This document shows positions 1 through 7,224 of a DNA stretch of 59,973 nt, in pieces (the first letter of the stretch is position 1; each line of letters starts with the position of its first letter). The position numbers and the translations under genes were made by a program. The stretch spans positions 1-59,973 of IMG/VR virus record IMGVR_UViG_3300035145_001735; one strand, 5' to 3'. The notes under the pieces were generated by a model. It did no database searches and was not told the origin of the DNA. It saw only the letters and a list, made by a program, of their open reading frames with translations. The DNA comes from a virus.

Positions 1-1
1 T

Positions 2-580
2 ATCATCAGGTGGATGGGCTATGGTCAGACATGGCAAGACTTCAAATGTAACGTCCACATCTCCGGCAGAAAAGGTCCGCAAGGTATCAAAGACATCCTT
101 CCAAGACTCTCTACAGAAGCACGAAACACAATTACCATTGAAAACGAAGAAAATGCGTGGGGACTCGAATCCATACTCGAGCTAAGTAAACATGTAGCAC
201 TAGTGATAGATATACATCACAATTGGGTGCGTACAGGAGAATATATTGCACGAGATGATGTTCGCATTAACCGTATTATCGATAGTTGGCGGGGTGTCCG
301 TCCTACTATGCATTACAGTCTTAGCCGTGAATCTTTACTGGAAAACGCTAGACCAAGTGTACGACCAGACATGGACACACTACTTGAACAAGGATACAAA
401 AAAGCCAAACTAAGAGCACACAGTGATATGTGTTGGAACCATGCCTGTAACGACTGGGCATTGAGTTTTTGGGATGACTTTGACATCATGGTAGAAGCAA
501 AGAATAAAAACTTGGCTAGTGCACAATTATATCAACACTACTTAATGCAAAAAGACCCATTTACAAGTAAGGCAGCATAA
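2..580 (+). CDS. uvsE: UV damage endonuclease UvdE/UvsE-like (5' truncated by window edge)
   Basis: The reading frame is open from base 2 through the ATG at 14, so the gene almost certainly begins outside the window and only the C-terminal part is present. The visible part resembles the TIM-barrel UV damage endonuclease, which nicks DNA 5' of UV photoproducts. I see an acidic strand end (TIENEE), the VIDIHHNWV metal-site-like motif, a KAKLRAHSDMCWN segment and the C-terminal DIMVEAKNKNLA segment typical of phage UvdE proteins. It is followed directly by the gene at 580 (stop/start overlap TAATGG). Family assignment is from motif recognition only; a related TIM-barrel enzyme of the AP endonuclease type is the alternative. 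Confidence 0.75.
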   Translation: MIRWMGYGQTWQDFKCNVHISGRKGPQGIKDILPRLSTEARNTITIENEENAWGLESILELSKHVALVIDIHHNWVRTGEYIARDDVRINRIIDSWRGVRPTMHYSLSRESLLENARPSVRPDMDTLLEQGYKKAKLRAHSDMCWNHACNDWALSFWDDFDIMVEAKNKNLASAQLYQHYLMQKDPFTSKAA

Positions 581-1347
581 TGGATTATGAAAGCGATTAC
601 AATCTAGTTCGTGAACAAGAAGATGATAAGATTCAAACATTTTATCTAAATGGCGAAGAACATAAGTTTCAGTGTATCCCAAACAAAACTACAAACTTTG
701 ATATTTTTATGTTAGCCAATCCTCAGATTAGTATGGAAAAGGCAACAGCAATTTGGGACTACTATCGTACAATGTTTATTAGTGCTAAACTTACTGGCGA
801 ATCGTTAACAAGTTTTAGAACAACCCTACAACGTTTTATTGAAAACAAATCGTATAATGATAAAAATAGTTGGGGACATCGCACTAGACAAGATGACATT
901 AATAGTTATATTGGACTTGCACGTTGGTTGGAACTACAGTTTAATGTAGATACAACAGTTCAACAATTAAACGAAAACACAAACATTAAAACACTAGAAG
1001 ATGATGCAAGTCGTATACTAGGTACTGTTCCATTTAATAATTACATCAGTTACTTTACAAACGATGTACACAAGAAACTAAAAAATCCTGCAGATTACGA
1101 TAGCAGAAAACTATTTGTACGTAGTGTATATGAATATACACACAAAGAAATCAGATGGTATGTATGTGCAAGCGAATACGGCGCAGTTAAAGTATGGGTA
1201 CACACAAAACACAATGCATTTTTACCTATGTTTGAAAACCGTATTAAGAATGGTACTACTATTAACGTAGTAACAAGCAAAATATTGCATAATATTGACA
1301 ACACCACCCCATATATTAAGATTGAGAACTTTTTCTTAGAGGAATAA
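580..1347 (+). CDS. Hypothetical protein (255 aa)
   Basis: Not recognised. The ATG overlaps the stop of the upstream UV endonuclease, so the two are probably co-translated. The protein is hydrophilic with no signal peptide or membrane segment, and has many Asn and aromatic residues (WYVCASEYGAVKVWVHTKH near residue 195). It ends 15 bases before the hairpin and start codon of the lipoprotein gene at 1363. Confidence 0.7.
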   Translation: MDYESDYNLVREQEDDKIQTFYLNGEEHKFQCIPNKTTNFDIFMLANPQISMEKATAIWDYYRTMFISAKLTGESLTSFRTTLQRFIENKSYNDKNSWGHRTRQDDINSYIGLARWLELQFNVDTTVQQLNENTNIKTLEDDASRILGTVPFNNYISYFTNDVHKKLKNPADYDSRKLFVRSVYEYTHKEIRWYVCASEYGAVKVWVHTKHNAFLPMFENRIKNGTTINVVTSKILHNIDNTTPYIKIENFFLEE

Positions 1348-1382
1348 TCACTAAATATTTTTATGAGAGTGATTATTTTTTT
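1343..1382 (+). promoter_or_regulatory. Hairpin plus T-run enclosing the start codon of the 1363 gene; late-promoter-like TAAATA in the loop
   Basis: A perfect 10-bp inverted repeat, AATAATCACT (1343-1352) and AGTGATTATT (1368-1377), has a 15-base loop and is followed by seven T. It has the form of an intrinsic terminator, but the loop holds the ATG at 1363 and a CTAAATAT element at 1351-1358 resembling a T4 late -10 box. A late transcript starting near 1363 would lose the left arm and be nearly leaderless. A read-through transcript would fold the start codon into the loop or terminate. Confidence 0.45.
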
Positions 1383-1860
1383 ATTAGCAGCCGCTATCAG
1401 CGGCTGTAATGCTGTTAGTACTAACGATAGTGTTATTACTGCACAGCCTTATGTAGGTTTAAAGGAACGACAAAATCGTTCAGAGTTAAAGGAACTAACA
1501 GGCGTAGATCCTGTGCGTACAGAATGGTGTGCAGCATTTGTTAATAGTGTACTAGAGATAGATAACATACCAGGTAGTGCAAGTGTAAGTGATAACCCAT
1601 TGATGGCTAGAAGTTTTCTCGATTGGGGAGAGCGTGTAGAACGTGTAAACATACAACGTGGCGATGTTGTTGTATTTCCAAGAGGCAATCAAGGCTGGCA
1701 AGGACATGTTGGCTTTTATGTGGAAACAAGACTTGTAGACAATACTGAATATTGGGTAATACTTGGTGGTAATCAGAATAACGAAGTTCGATATGACTAT
1801 TACAAACCGAATAAGGCTATTGGAATACGCAGATATCCGATAAATACTAATGCTCAATAA
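1363..1860 (+). CDS. CHAP/amidase-type peptidoglycan hydrolase, lipoprotein
   Basis: The N-terminus (MRVIIFLLAAAISGC) is a short signal peptide ending in a lipobox, so residue Cys15 is predicted to be lipidated and the protein anchored in a membrane. The remainder has a CHAP-like cysteine/histidine peptidase pattern: EWCAAFVN (catalytic Cys about residue 48), RGDVVVFPRG and GHVGFYVE (catalytic His about residue 117), followed by an LGGNQNNEV strand. This family cleaves peptide bonds or amide bonds in peptidoglycan. A lipidated hydrolase could act in lysis, spanin-like membrane work, or host envelope remodelling. No Shine-Dalgarno precedes the ATG, and the start lies in a hairpin loop. The 3' end overlaps the open frame of the next gene, but that gene starts at 1913. 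Confidence 0.75.
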   Translation: MRVIIFLLAAAISGCNAVSTNDSVITAQPYVGLKERQNRSELKELTGVDPVRTEWCAAFVNSVLEIDNIPGSASVSDNPLMARSFLDWGERVERVNIQRGDVVVFPRGNQGWQGHVGFYVETRLVDNTEYWVILGGNQNNEVRYDYYKPNKAIGIRRYPINTNAQ

Positions 1861-1912
1861 GAGCTTATGGGGACATCACCCCGTAGACCTAGAACGTCAA
1901 AGGAGAAAACAA

Positions 1913-2323
1913 ATGGGAAGACCACTAAACAAAAGATTTTTCGGAACACCAACAGCAGGCGGCAACGAAATCAAAGTACAATTTCATAACGGTACAGCAA
2001 GTGTAGCAGGATGGATTGTAAAACAAAAAGCGTCAAAGCGTTTTTTATGTTCAGACGGCACTAACACTGCAGTTTGCACACTAACAGATGCAGCATCAGC
2101 AGCACTTACAGCAGGTCAAATGTCAATTACAGTGTTAAATGACTCAGGCAACCAATTGCAAGTTACTAAAATTTCTGGAAGAAAAGTTACAGCGAATGAT
2201 GGAAACACATATCCTTGGAACTTCGATGCAGATCTAACAGATGGCGGCGCACAAATTGAAGAAGCAGGTGATGATTCAGCATTAACTAATGCAGACGACC
2301 TCGAAGGTGATGAAGCACCATAA
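1913..2323 (+). CDS. Hypothetical phage protein, small beta-rich (136 aa)
   Basis: I chose the ATG at 1913 because AAGGAG lies 10 bases upstream; the longer frame from 1850 overlaps the lipoprotein gene and has no ribosome-binding site. The product begins MGRPLNKRFFGTP, is rich in Thr, Ala and Gly in the middle (beta-type), and ends in an acidic tail (DDLEGDEAP). I believe similar proteins occur in marine T4-like phages, possibly virion-associated, but no function is assigned. Confidence 0.7.
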   Translation: MGRPLNKRFFGTPTAGGNEIKVQFHNGTASVAGWIVKQKASKRFLCSDGTNTAVCTLTDAASAALTAGQMSITVLNDSGNQLQVTKISGRKVTANDGNTYPWNFDADLTDGGAQIEEAGDDSALTNADDLEGDEAP

Positions 2324-2340
2324 GTTTTACTAAAAACTTT

Positions 2341-2383
2341 ACACCCTTGGATAAATAGTATTAACAACTATTACCAAGGGTGT
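2341..2383 (+). promoter_or_regulatory. SD-sequestering hairpin with late promoter GATAAATA in its loop, upstream of the 2388 gene
   Basis: ACACCCTTGG (2341-2350) pairs perfectly with CCAAGGGTGT (2374-2383), and inner AATAGT/ACTATT can add six pairs. The right arm contains AAGGG (2376-2380), the ribosome-binding site for the ATG at 2388. The loop carries GATAAATA (2350-2357), a T4-type late -10 element. Messages from upstream would hide the ribosome-binding site, whereas late messages starting near 2364 lack the left arm and leave it free. T4 gene e and soc are known to work this way. Confidence 0.65.
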
Positions 2384-2387
2384 TATT

Positions 2388-2741
2388 ATGAAGATTTATG
2401 AATTTACACAACTTAACGAAGAAATTACGTTAGAAGATACACAAGACTTTCACGAAGAGTTTGGCGAACTAGGATATGCAGAAGAAGAAGGCGTATTTGA
2501 AGCAGAGTATCAAGGACGTAAAGTTAAACTAAACAAGCCAATGCGTGGTGATGTTAAAAAGTTTAAAGTATACGTTAAGGATCCTAAAACCGGTAACGTA
2601 AAGAAAGTTAACTTCGGTGATCCTAATATGCGTATCAAAAAATCTAATCCTGACAGACGTAGAAGTTTCCGTGCTAGACATAATTGCGATAACCCTGGTC
2701 CAAAGACTAAAGCACGTTATTGGTCATGTAGAAAGTGGTAA
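2388..2741 (+). CDS. Putative internal head protein with capsid-targeting-like N-terminus and C-terminal His/Cys basic module
   Basis: The first residues (MKIYEFTQLNEE) closely resemble the T4 capsid-targeting sequence MKTYQEFI-EA, which is cleaved from internal proteins by the prohead protease. The middle is acidic then basic (VKVYVKDPKTGNVKKVNFGD region). The last 30 residues form a compact basic module with RARHNC and YWSCRKW, which could bind zinc or DNA. Translation is probably controlled by the hairpin immediately upstream. The gene opens a run of seven genes with similar N-termini. The family and its internal location are inferred, not shown. Confidence 0.7.
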   Translation: MKIYEFTQLNEEITLEDTQDFHEEFGELGYAEEEGVFEAEYQGRKVKLNKPMRGDVKKFKVYVKDPKTGNVKKVNFGDPNMRIKKSNPDRRRSFRARHNCDNPGPKTKARYWSCRKW

Positions 2742-2742
2742 T

Positions 2743-3048
2743 ATGAAAACCAGTGAGATACTAGGAGAGAAATGGAGCGCAAAGTATAAGCGTTCAATTG
2801 ACTGTAATAATCCGAAAGGATTCTCTCAACGTGCTCACTGTGCAGGACGTAAAAAGAACGAAGCAGTACAACAAGAACTTCCGATTGATTTAGATCGTAT
2901 TAGAGATTTAATCCAACGTCTAGAAAGTAATCAAACAATTACACCCCAAGAAGCAGATGACATGCGTAGAGCAGCACAAGCACTTGCATCGGGTCGTTCT
3001 ACAATATTACCTGATAGAATATTACAATTATTATCAATGGTGGCCTAA
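2743..3048 (+). CDS. Putative internal head protein, small, with Cys/basic module
   Basis: The ATG at 2743 sits one base after the previous stop; the longer frame from 2617 would overlap the upstream gene. The N-terminus (MKTSEILGEKW) fits the short targeting-like pattern of its neighbours. It is followed directly by a module with SIDCNNPKGFSQ and AHCAGRKK, again two Cys in a basic setting. The C-terminal half is helical (DLDRIRDLIQRLESN). The 101-residue protein lies between two genes of the same N-terminal class. Confidence 0.65.
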   Translation: MKTSEILGEKWSAKYKRSIDCNNPKGFSQRAHCAGRKKNEAVQQELPIDLDRIRDLIQRLESNQTITPQEADDMRRAAQALASGRSTILPDRILQLLSMVA

Positions 3049-3645
3049 ATGAAAATTAATCAAATTATAACAGAAGATGGTAAAATTGTTCCAGGAGTTA
3101 ACACTACAGTAGATGTTAAGCCCGGTGAAACTGAACGCCAAGCCAGAAAGTTTTTTGGCGGCAACGGTAAACCAAAACCGTTGAGCGGAAGTAACACTCA
3201 TAAACTTTTTAATATGGGATTAGTAAACGAAAATGAAATAGTAGACAAACATGCAACAACACCAGACCAAAACTTATTTGATTTAACTGGTAACATTGCT
3301 AATTGGAATGGTTGGGTTAAACACCCAAAACATGGCATACTTGGATTTTCTACAAATGACGGCGACGACGGTTCGCAAGTTCAACGCTGGTTAAATAATT
3401 TAGGCTATGAAGTAGAGCAAGACGGAGTAATTGGTCCACAAACAACAGCCGCATTAAATGATGCAATAGGTAAAATTCGCAGTGGAGAAATTTCCTTACA
3501 GCCAACACCTGCAGCAAAGCCAGCACCAACTAATACACCAACTACAGCAATTCCAAAAGCCAAAACATCAACTAGTAATGTTGATGCACTGAGAGCCAAA
3601 AGAGCACATGAATTTAGACAAAAGCTAAGAAGGTCGATTAAATAA
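3049..3645 (+). CDS. Putative virion protein with peptidoglycan-binding-like domain (198 aa)
   Basis: It starts MKINQIITEDGK, matching the targeting-like N-termini of this block. Residues about 105-145 resemble a PG_binding_1 repeat: GDDGSQVQRWLNNLGYEVEQ then DGVIGPQTTAALNDA, the usual order of helix, turn and helix. A Pro/Thr/Ala-rich linker follows, with a basic tail (RAKRAHEFRQKLRRSIK). An internal head protein that binds the cell wall after ejection, or a structural protein reusing the fold, are both possible. The gene overlaps the next start by one base (TAATG). Confidence 0.65.
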   Translation: MKINQIITEDGKIVPGVNTTVDVKPGETERQARKFFGGNGKPKPLSGSNTHKLFNMGLVNENEIVDKHATTPDQNLFDLTGNIANWNGWVKHPKHGILGFSTNDGDDGSQVQRWLNNLGYEVEQDGVIGPQTTAALNDAIGKIRSGEISLQPTPAAKPAPTNTPTTAIPKAKTSTSNVDALRAKRAHEFRQKLRRSIK

Positions 3646-5195
3646 TGAAAGTAAATGAAATTGCTGAAAACATGAGCCATACTGCTAAACGTATTCACGA
3701 TACTGAGCGTAAGAATAAAGTTAAGCCAGGAACAGAAGAATGGTTTAAGTTATGGTTTAGTTTACCTTATCTTAAAGAAGGTGCTGAAATAGTACTAGAA
3801 GGTTATAAACTACAACTAGAACGCAGCGATGATATGGATATACTGCATATTGTAGATACAAAAACAGGCGAGCGTACTGAAGTAAGAGGCAAGCCCGATT
3901 ATGAACGTGCATATGATCCTGAAGATCCACTGCATCAATTGCTTGACAAAATTGGCAAAGCAAGTAATATTAGTGACCTAATCAATGGCGAGCCAGTTGG
4001 TATTAATCCAAAACATCCAGACGGTGATAGTGCAAAGGCAGCAACAGACAAAGCATTTAACGAAGATGTTAGTGTTCCTGAAAATATCTTTCATATGAAA
4101 AACAGACTGTTAAAAGTTAAAACAATAACAGACGCTATGGGCAATCGTCCTATCATGTTTAGAAGTTTTGTATATGATGCAGAACCTGTTGCAAAAATCA
4201 TTAAAAAGGTAACTAACGATTCTGCTAGAAATATTAAAACAGGATCAAATCAAAAGCAGAACGAAGTTTTACAAAAACTTGGGATTAAAAATCCAACATT
4301 CGCAGCCATGGCCAACAGCAAATATGCAAATGTAAGAAGAGATTCATTAGAAGATATGGAAGTTTCTGGGATGCAGAATATTTTTATTCCAATGAGCAAT
4401 GAAATATATTACAGTGATACTATTGAAGATTTAGGTATGGGTCGTAAAACCGGCGGACGTAATATTGCAGTACAATCAGACTTTGATGTAGATGCAGCGG
4501 CAGCGACTTATAAAAAAGGATGGCCTAGTGCTGGGTTTGATAACGAAATAATTGTTGACACAAAAGAATACTATCTCTTAAATTTACGTTCATTTTTACT
4601 AGAATTGACAAGTCCAGAAATCAAGGATAGAATAAAACGATTGAAAGCAATGTACGACAAATCATACAACAGACGTGCAGAAGAAAATCATATCAACGAT
4701 ATATTAAAAGACATATTCAAGACAAAAATAACTACATATGGCGATATATCACGCTGGATTGAAAATACGGCTGTTCCGTTTGTAGACATGCTTGCTGCAA
4801 ACAGAGGCGAGCCAACACAATATACATATACTGATTACAACGACGATGATGATTGGCTCGATTTATTAGATGATCCTAAAATGTTTGAAAACGAACCAGG
4901 AAGCCTTGCACATAAAATTAACTGGGGCGGACAAAATAAACAACCAAAACCAAAGCAACCGAGACAATCTAATCAACAACAAAGTTGGTGGCAATCTCTT
5001 AAACAACGTGTAATTGGAGAAAACTTTGCTGACGGTAAGAAAAAAGGCAAAAGCAGACCAGGACGTGTAAAACGTGCAGGTGCTAGTTGCGATGGTAGCG
5101 TAACAGAACTAAGACGTAAAGCAAAAAATAGCAGCGGCGAAAAACAAAAAATGTATCACTGGTGTGCTAATATGAAATCAGGGAAAAAGAAATGA
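3645..5195 (+). CDS. Large putative virion protein with targeting-like N-terminus and C-terminal Cys/Lys module (516 aa)
   Basis: The N-terminus (MKVNEIAENMSHTAKRIHD) belongs to the same class as its neighbours and is followed by a KPGTEEWFKLWFSLPYL motif near residue 27. The central 300 residues are unrecognised and mixed helical. A Gln/Pro-rich linker near residue 425 leads to a basic tail carrying SRPGRVKRAGASCDGS and MYHWCANMKSGKKK, with two Cys separated by about 28 residues. The last module is very basic and could bind DNA. Size and position suggest a packaged or ejected protein. No enzyme motif is evident. Confidence 0.65.
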   Translation: MKVNEIAENMSHTAKRIHDTERKNKVKPGTEEWFKLWFSLPYLKEGAEIVLEGYKLQLERSDDMDILHIVDTKTGERTEVRGKPDYERAYDPEDPLHQLLDKIGKASNISDLINGEPVGINPKHPDGDSAKAATDKAFNEDVSVPENIFHMKNRLLKVKTITDAMGNRPIMFRSFVYDAEPVAKIIKKVTNDSARNIKTGSNQKQNEVLQKLGIKNPTFAAMANSKYANVRRDSLEDMEVSGMQNIFIPMSNEIYYSDTIEDLGMGRKTGGRNIAVQSDFDVDAAAATYKKGWPSAGFDNEIIVDTKEYYLLNLRSFLLELTSPEIKDRIKRLKAMYDKSYNRRAEENHINDILKDIFKTKITTYGDISRWIENTAVPFVDMLAANRGEPTQYTYTDYNDDDDWLDLLDDPKMFENEPGSLAHKINWGGQNKQPKPKQPRQSNQQQSWWQSLKQRVIGENFADGKKKGKSRPGRVKRAGASCDGSVTELRRKAKNSSGEKQKMYHWCANMKSGKKK

Positions 5196-5476
5196 CAGAT
5201 TTGTACAGAATTTTAGAACTAGCAGGTTTAGAATTAACCGAAGACTTAGGATACAAAGATTTACAAAACGCTTTTGACAAAGTATACGATTATGTTGGCA
5301 CAATAGGAGACAGTGCATTAGAATATCTTTATGACTATGCTCCAACATTTGACAATGCAATGGACTCGTACGGTGATATTGAATCTATTGCTAAAAATGC
5401 AAGCCAAGAAGAATTGAAAACATATATGGATGAACTCGAAGCAACAAGATATCAATTAGAGTTGGCATCATACTAA
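5192..5476 (+). CDS. Hypothetical protein, acidic helical (94 aa)
   Basis: The ATG overlaps the previous stop (ATGA). The start MTDLYRILELAG is a looser version of the N-terminal pattern of the block. The rest is acidic and helical (DKVYDYVGTIGDSALEYLYDYA), with no Cys, signal peptide or membrane span. Its place between virion-candidate genes suggests a structural or scaffold role, but nothing in the sequence proves this. Confidence 0.6.
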   Translation: MTDLYRILELAGLELTEDLGYKDLQNAFDKVYDYVGTIGDSALEYLYDYAPTFDNAMDSYGDIESIAKNASQEELKTYMDELEATRYQLELASY

Positions 5477-5486
5477 AGGTAAAAAA

Positions 5487-5705
5487 ATGAAAAAACTGCT
5501 CAAACGATGGTGGCGTAATATGTTTCCTCAGTATATACTTGAGGTGAACCACCGTGGTGTTGAGCGTAGAATACACGTAGTTAAATTTACAAGTAAAAAA
5601 CCAAAAAAATTGGCAGGCGTGAATATCGATGGCGAGACCTTCGAACTAGTAAACACTGAACCAATGAATTACTACGTAAAAGAGTACAGGGATGATTTGA
5701 GATGA
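5487..5705 (+). CDS. Hypothetical small basic protein (72 aa)
   Basis: AAAGG precedes the ATG at a normal distance. The protein begins with a strongly basic, tryptophan-rich helix (MKKLLKRWWRNMFPQY) and continues with beta-type segments (VERRIHVVKF, AGVNIDGETFELV). The amphipathic N-terminus could contact membrane or nucleic acid. Its end overlaps the next start by four bases. Confidence 0.6.
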   Translation: MKKLLKRWWRNMFPQYILEVNHRGVERRIHVVKFTSKKPKKLAGVNIDGETFELVNTEPMNYYVKEYRDDLR

Positions 5706-6340
5706 AATTATCAGAACTTTTAAACATCGACTTCCCTAATTTGGAGGAAGCGATGAGCAAAGATGAAGTAGAAGCAGAAATAAAACGACGACAAAAAGAA
5801 GCGTTTATTGATGCTATGTTAGCAGCAATGCACCGTCTTGTAATGAGTAAAGGTAATAGACGTAGTATCAGCAGTTATGCATTTGATATTGGAAGAACAT
5901 TTGGTGGATTTGATCACAGAGAAATCGAACGTATGTATCGTGACAAGTACATGGCTGAAAGTGAAGGTTACCCAACAGAAATTACACAGCCAATGTTAGA
6001 TACATTAGAAAAACATTTAGATAGACTGTTTGCTGCAGTTGGAATTGACGTAGAATTCACACGTCATTTTTTAGATCGTGTAAACGACAAAAGAAATAAA
6101 CAGCCTATTACACTAAAAGAGCTTGCAATTTTGTTTAAAGATGCTTATAATAAGTATGGTAAGCGAATTGCACAAATGGGTCCAGATGCAGAAGCAGTTA
6201 TTAAAGATATGCGTAGTGATGTGAACGTACCGTTTGCATTAGATTGGGATAACAACAAACAAGAACTAGATTTGATTGCTAAAACAGTTATGCGTAAAAA
6301 AGACTTTAGAACATCTAACCCAGAATTACCGTTAAATTAA
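5702..6340 (+). CDS. Putative virion protein with C-terminal RelE/Barnase-like fold (212 aa)
   Basis: The start (MKLSELLNIDFPNLEEA) again matches the short N-terminal pattern of this block. Residues 30-90 form a basic helical segment. Residues about 120-212 contain FTRHFLDRVNDKRNKQPITL, then GKRIAQMG and a conserved-looking tail (RKKDFRTSNPELPL). The HFLDRV-then-basic arrangement is reminiscent of phage-carried RelE/Barnase-like nuclease domains, but catalytic residues cannot be confirmed by eye. The start overlaps the upstream gene. Confidence 0.6.
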   Translation: MKLSELLNIDFPNLEEAMSKDEVEAEIKRRQKEAFIDAMLAAMHRLVMSKGNRRSISSYAFDIGRTFGGFDHREIERMYRDKYMAESEGYPTEITQPMLDTLEKHLDRLFAAVGIDVEFTRHFLDRVNDKRNKQPITLKELAILFKDAYNKYGKRIAQMGPDAEAVIKDMRSDVNVPFALDWDNNKQELDLIAKTVMRKKDFRTSNPELPLN

Positions 6341-6348
6341 GAGGCACA

Positions 6349-7224
6349 ATGCGTGTAGCAGTTTTATTAACAGGGCAACCTCGGCACTTAGAGCAAGGTT
6401 CGTTTTGGTTTAAAAATCATGTATTCCCAGCAGGCTGTGGAATTGATGTAGATTATTTTGGATATTTTTGGGACAACGGTGATGCAAATTTATCAAGCAG
6501 AATAGAAAATACTTATAATCCTGTACGTTATCATATACAAAATTATGACACAGTAATTAATAGTTTTATTGATCGTGTACAAAAGCGCAATAAAGAAATC
6601 AATGATTGGTCATATGTACCACAAGAATTTAAAAATACACACTTGTTTGGTGTTGAAAAACAACACATCAGCAACTATGCAAAAAACTTTTGGGGACAAT
6701 ATATATGTGCTGGTAAAATAAAAAATATGTTGGGTAATTTAGATGATTATGATATTGTAATTAGAACCAGAACTGATGTTGCATTTAAAAATATGGAAAC
6801 AAAATACTGGGAAGATGCGTTTACTAACTTGCATCGTAATCCCATATTTGATGATAAACTATTTTCTCCTTGGCTATATGTAGATAGAGGAATACCACTT
6901 TTTGCTGACTTTGCCTTTATTAGTAAACCAAAAGTATGGCAACAGTTTAATGATAATATTGAAGAAAATTGTTTTAGACTAGCAACTGAAAATAAACAAC
7001 TATGGTATGAATTAGAAGTAAGTAACTTTCCGCAACCTCCTCATTGGTTATGGAGTAAACTTGCAATGTATAATCGAACAAATATGTTAAGTTTTAGTGT
7101 TGTTTGGCCAATGCCGTTTGATTGTAAACTAATACGTTATGACGAAGATTTAAATTTATTAAACTTTGAGTACATTGAAAAAAGATTTAATCAGTTTCAA
7201 ATTGAAAACCCTTTTAAAGGTTAA
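6349..7224 (+). CDS. Glycosyltransferase-like protein
   Basis: AGAGG precedes the ATG. The protein starts MRVAVLLTGQPRHLEQG, a pattern seen in capsule or LPS-related glycosyltransferase-like proteins. It carries VDYFGYFWDNGD near residue 40 and YDIVIRTRTDVAF near residue 135, where the acidic residue could be part of a DxD-like donor site. It is clearly related to the convergent gene at 7221-8282 (VDYFGYFWD versus IDYYCHFWD). A role in modifying host surface glycans or phage components is inferred. Confidence 0.65.
   Translation: MRVAVLLTGQPRHLEQGSFWFKNHVFPAGCGIDVDYFGYFWDNGDANLSSRIENTYNPVRYHIQNYDTVINSFIDRVQKRNKEINDWSYVPQEFKNTHLFGVEKQHISNYAKNFWGQYICAGKIKNMLGNLDDYDIVIRTRTDVAFKNMETKYWEDAFTNLHRNPIFDDKLFSPWLYVDRGIPLFADFAFISKPKVWQQFNDNIEENCFRLATENKQLWYELEVSNFPQPPHWLWSKLAMYNRTNMLSFSVVWPMPFDCKLIRYDEDLNLLNFEYIEKRFNQFQIENPFKG

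Noticed and set aside
1388-1406. Perfect 8-bp hairpin CAGCCGCT-ATC-AGCGGCTG
   Set aside because: It encodes the Ala-rich lipobox region of the lipoprotein. The T-run lies before it, not after it, on the + strand, and the minus strand has an A-run, so it is not a terminator.
4603-4631. TTGACA-N17-TAGAAT promoter-like sequence
   Set aside because: It lies in the middle of the 516-residue gene with no gene start nearby. One such match is expected by chance in AT-rich DNA.
7205-7220. AACC-CTTTTAAA-GGTT dyad as a terminator for the convergent glycosyltransferase-like genes
   Set aside because: The pairing is only 3-4 bp of G/C with AT mismatches inside and no clear T-run, so it is too weak to call.
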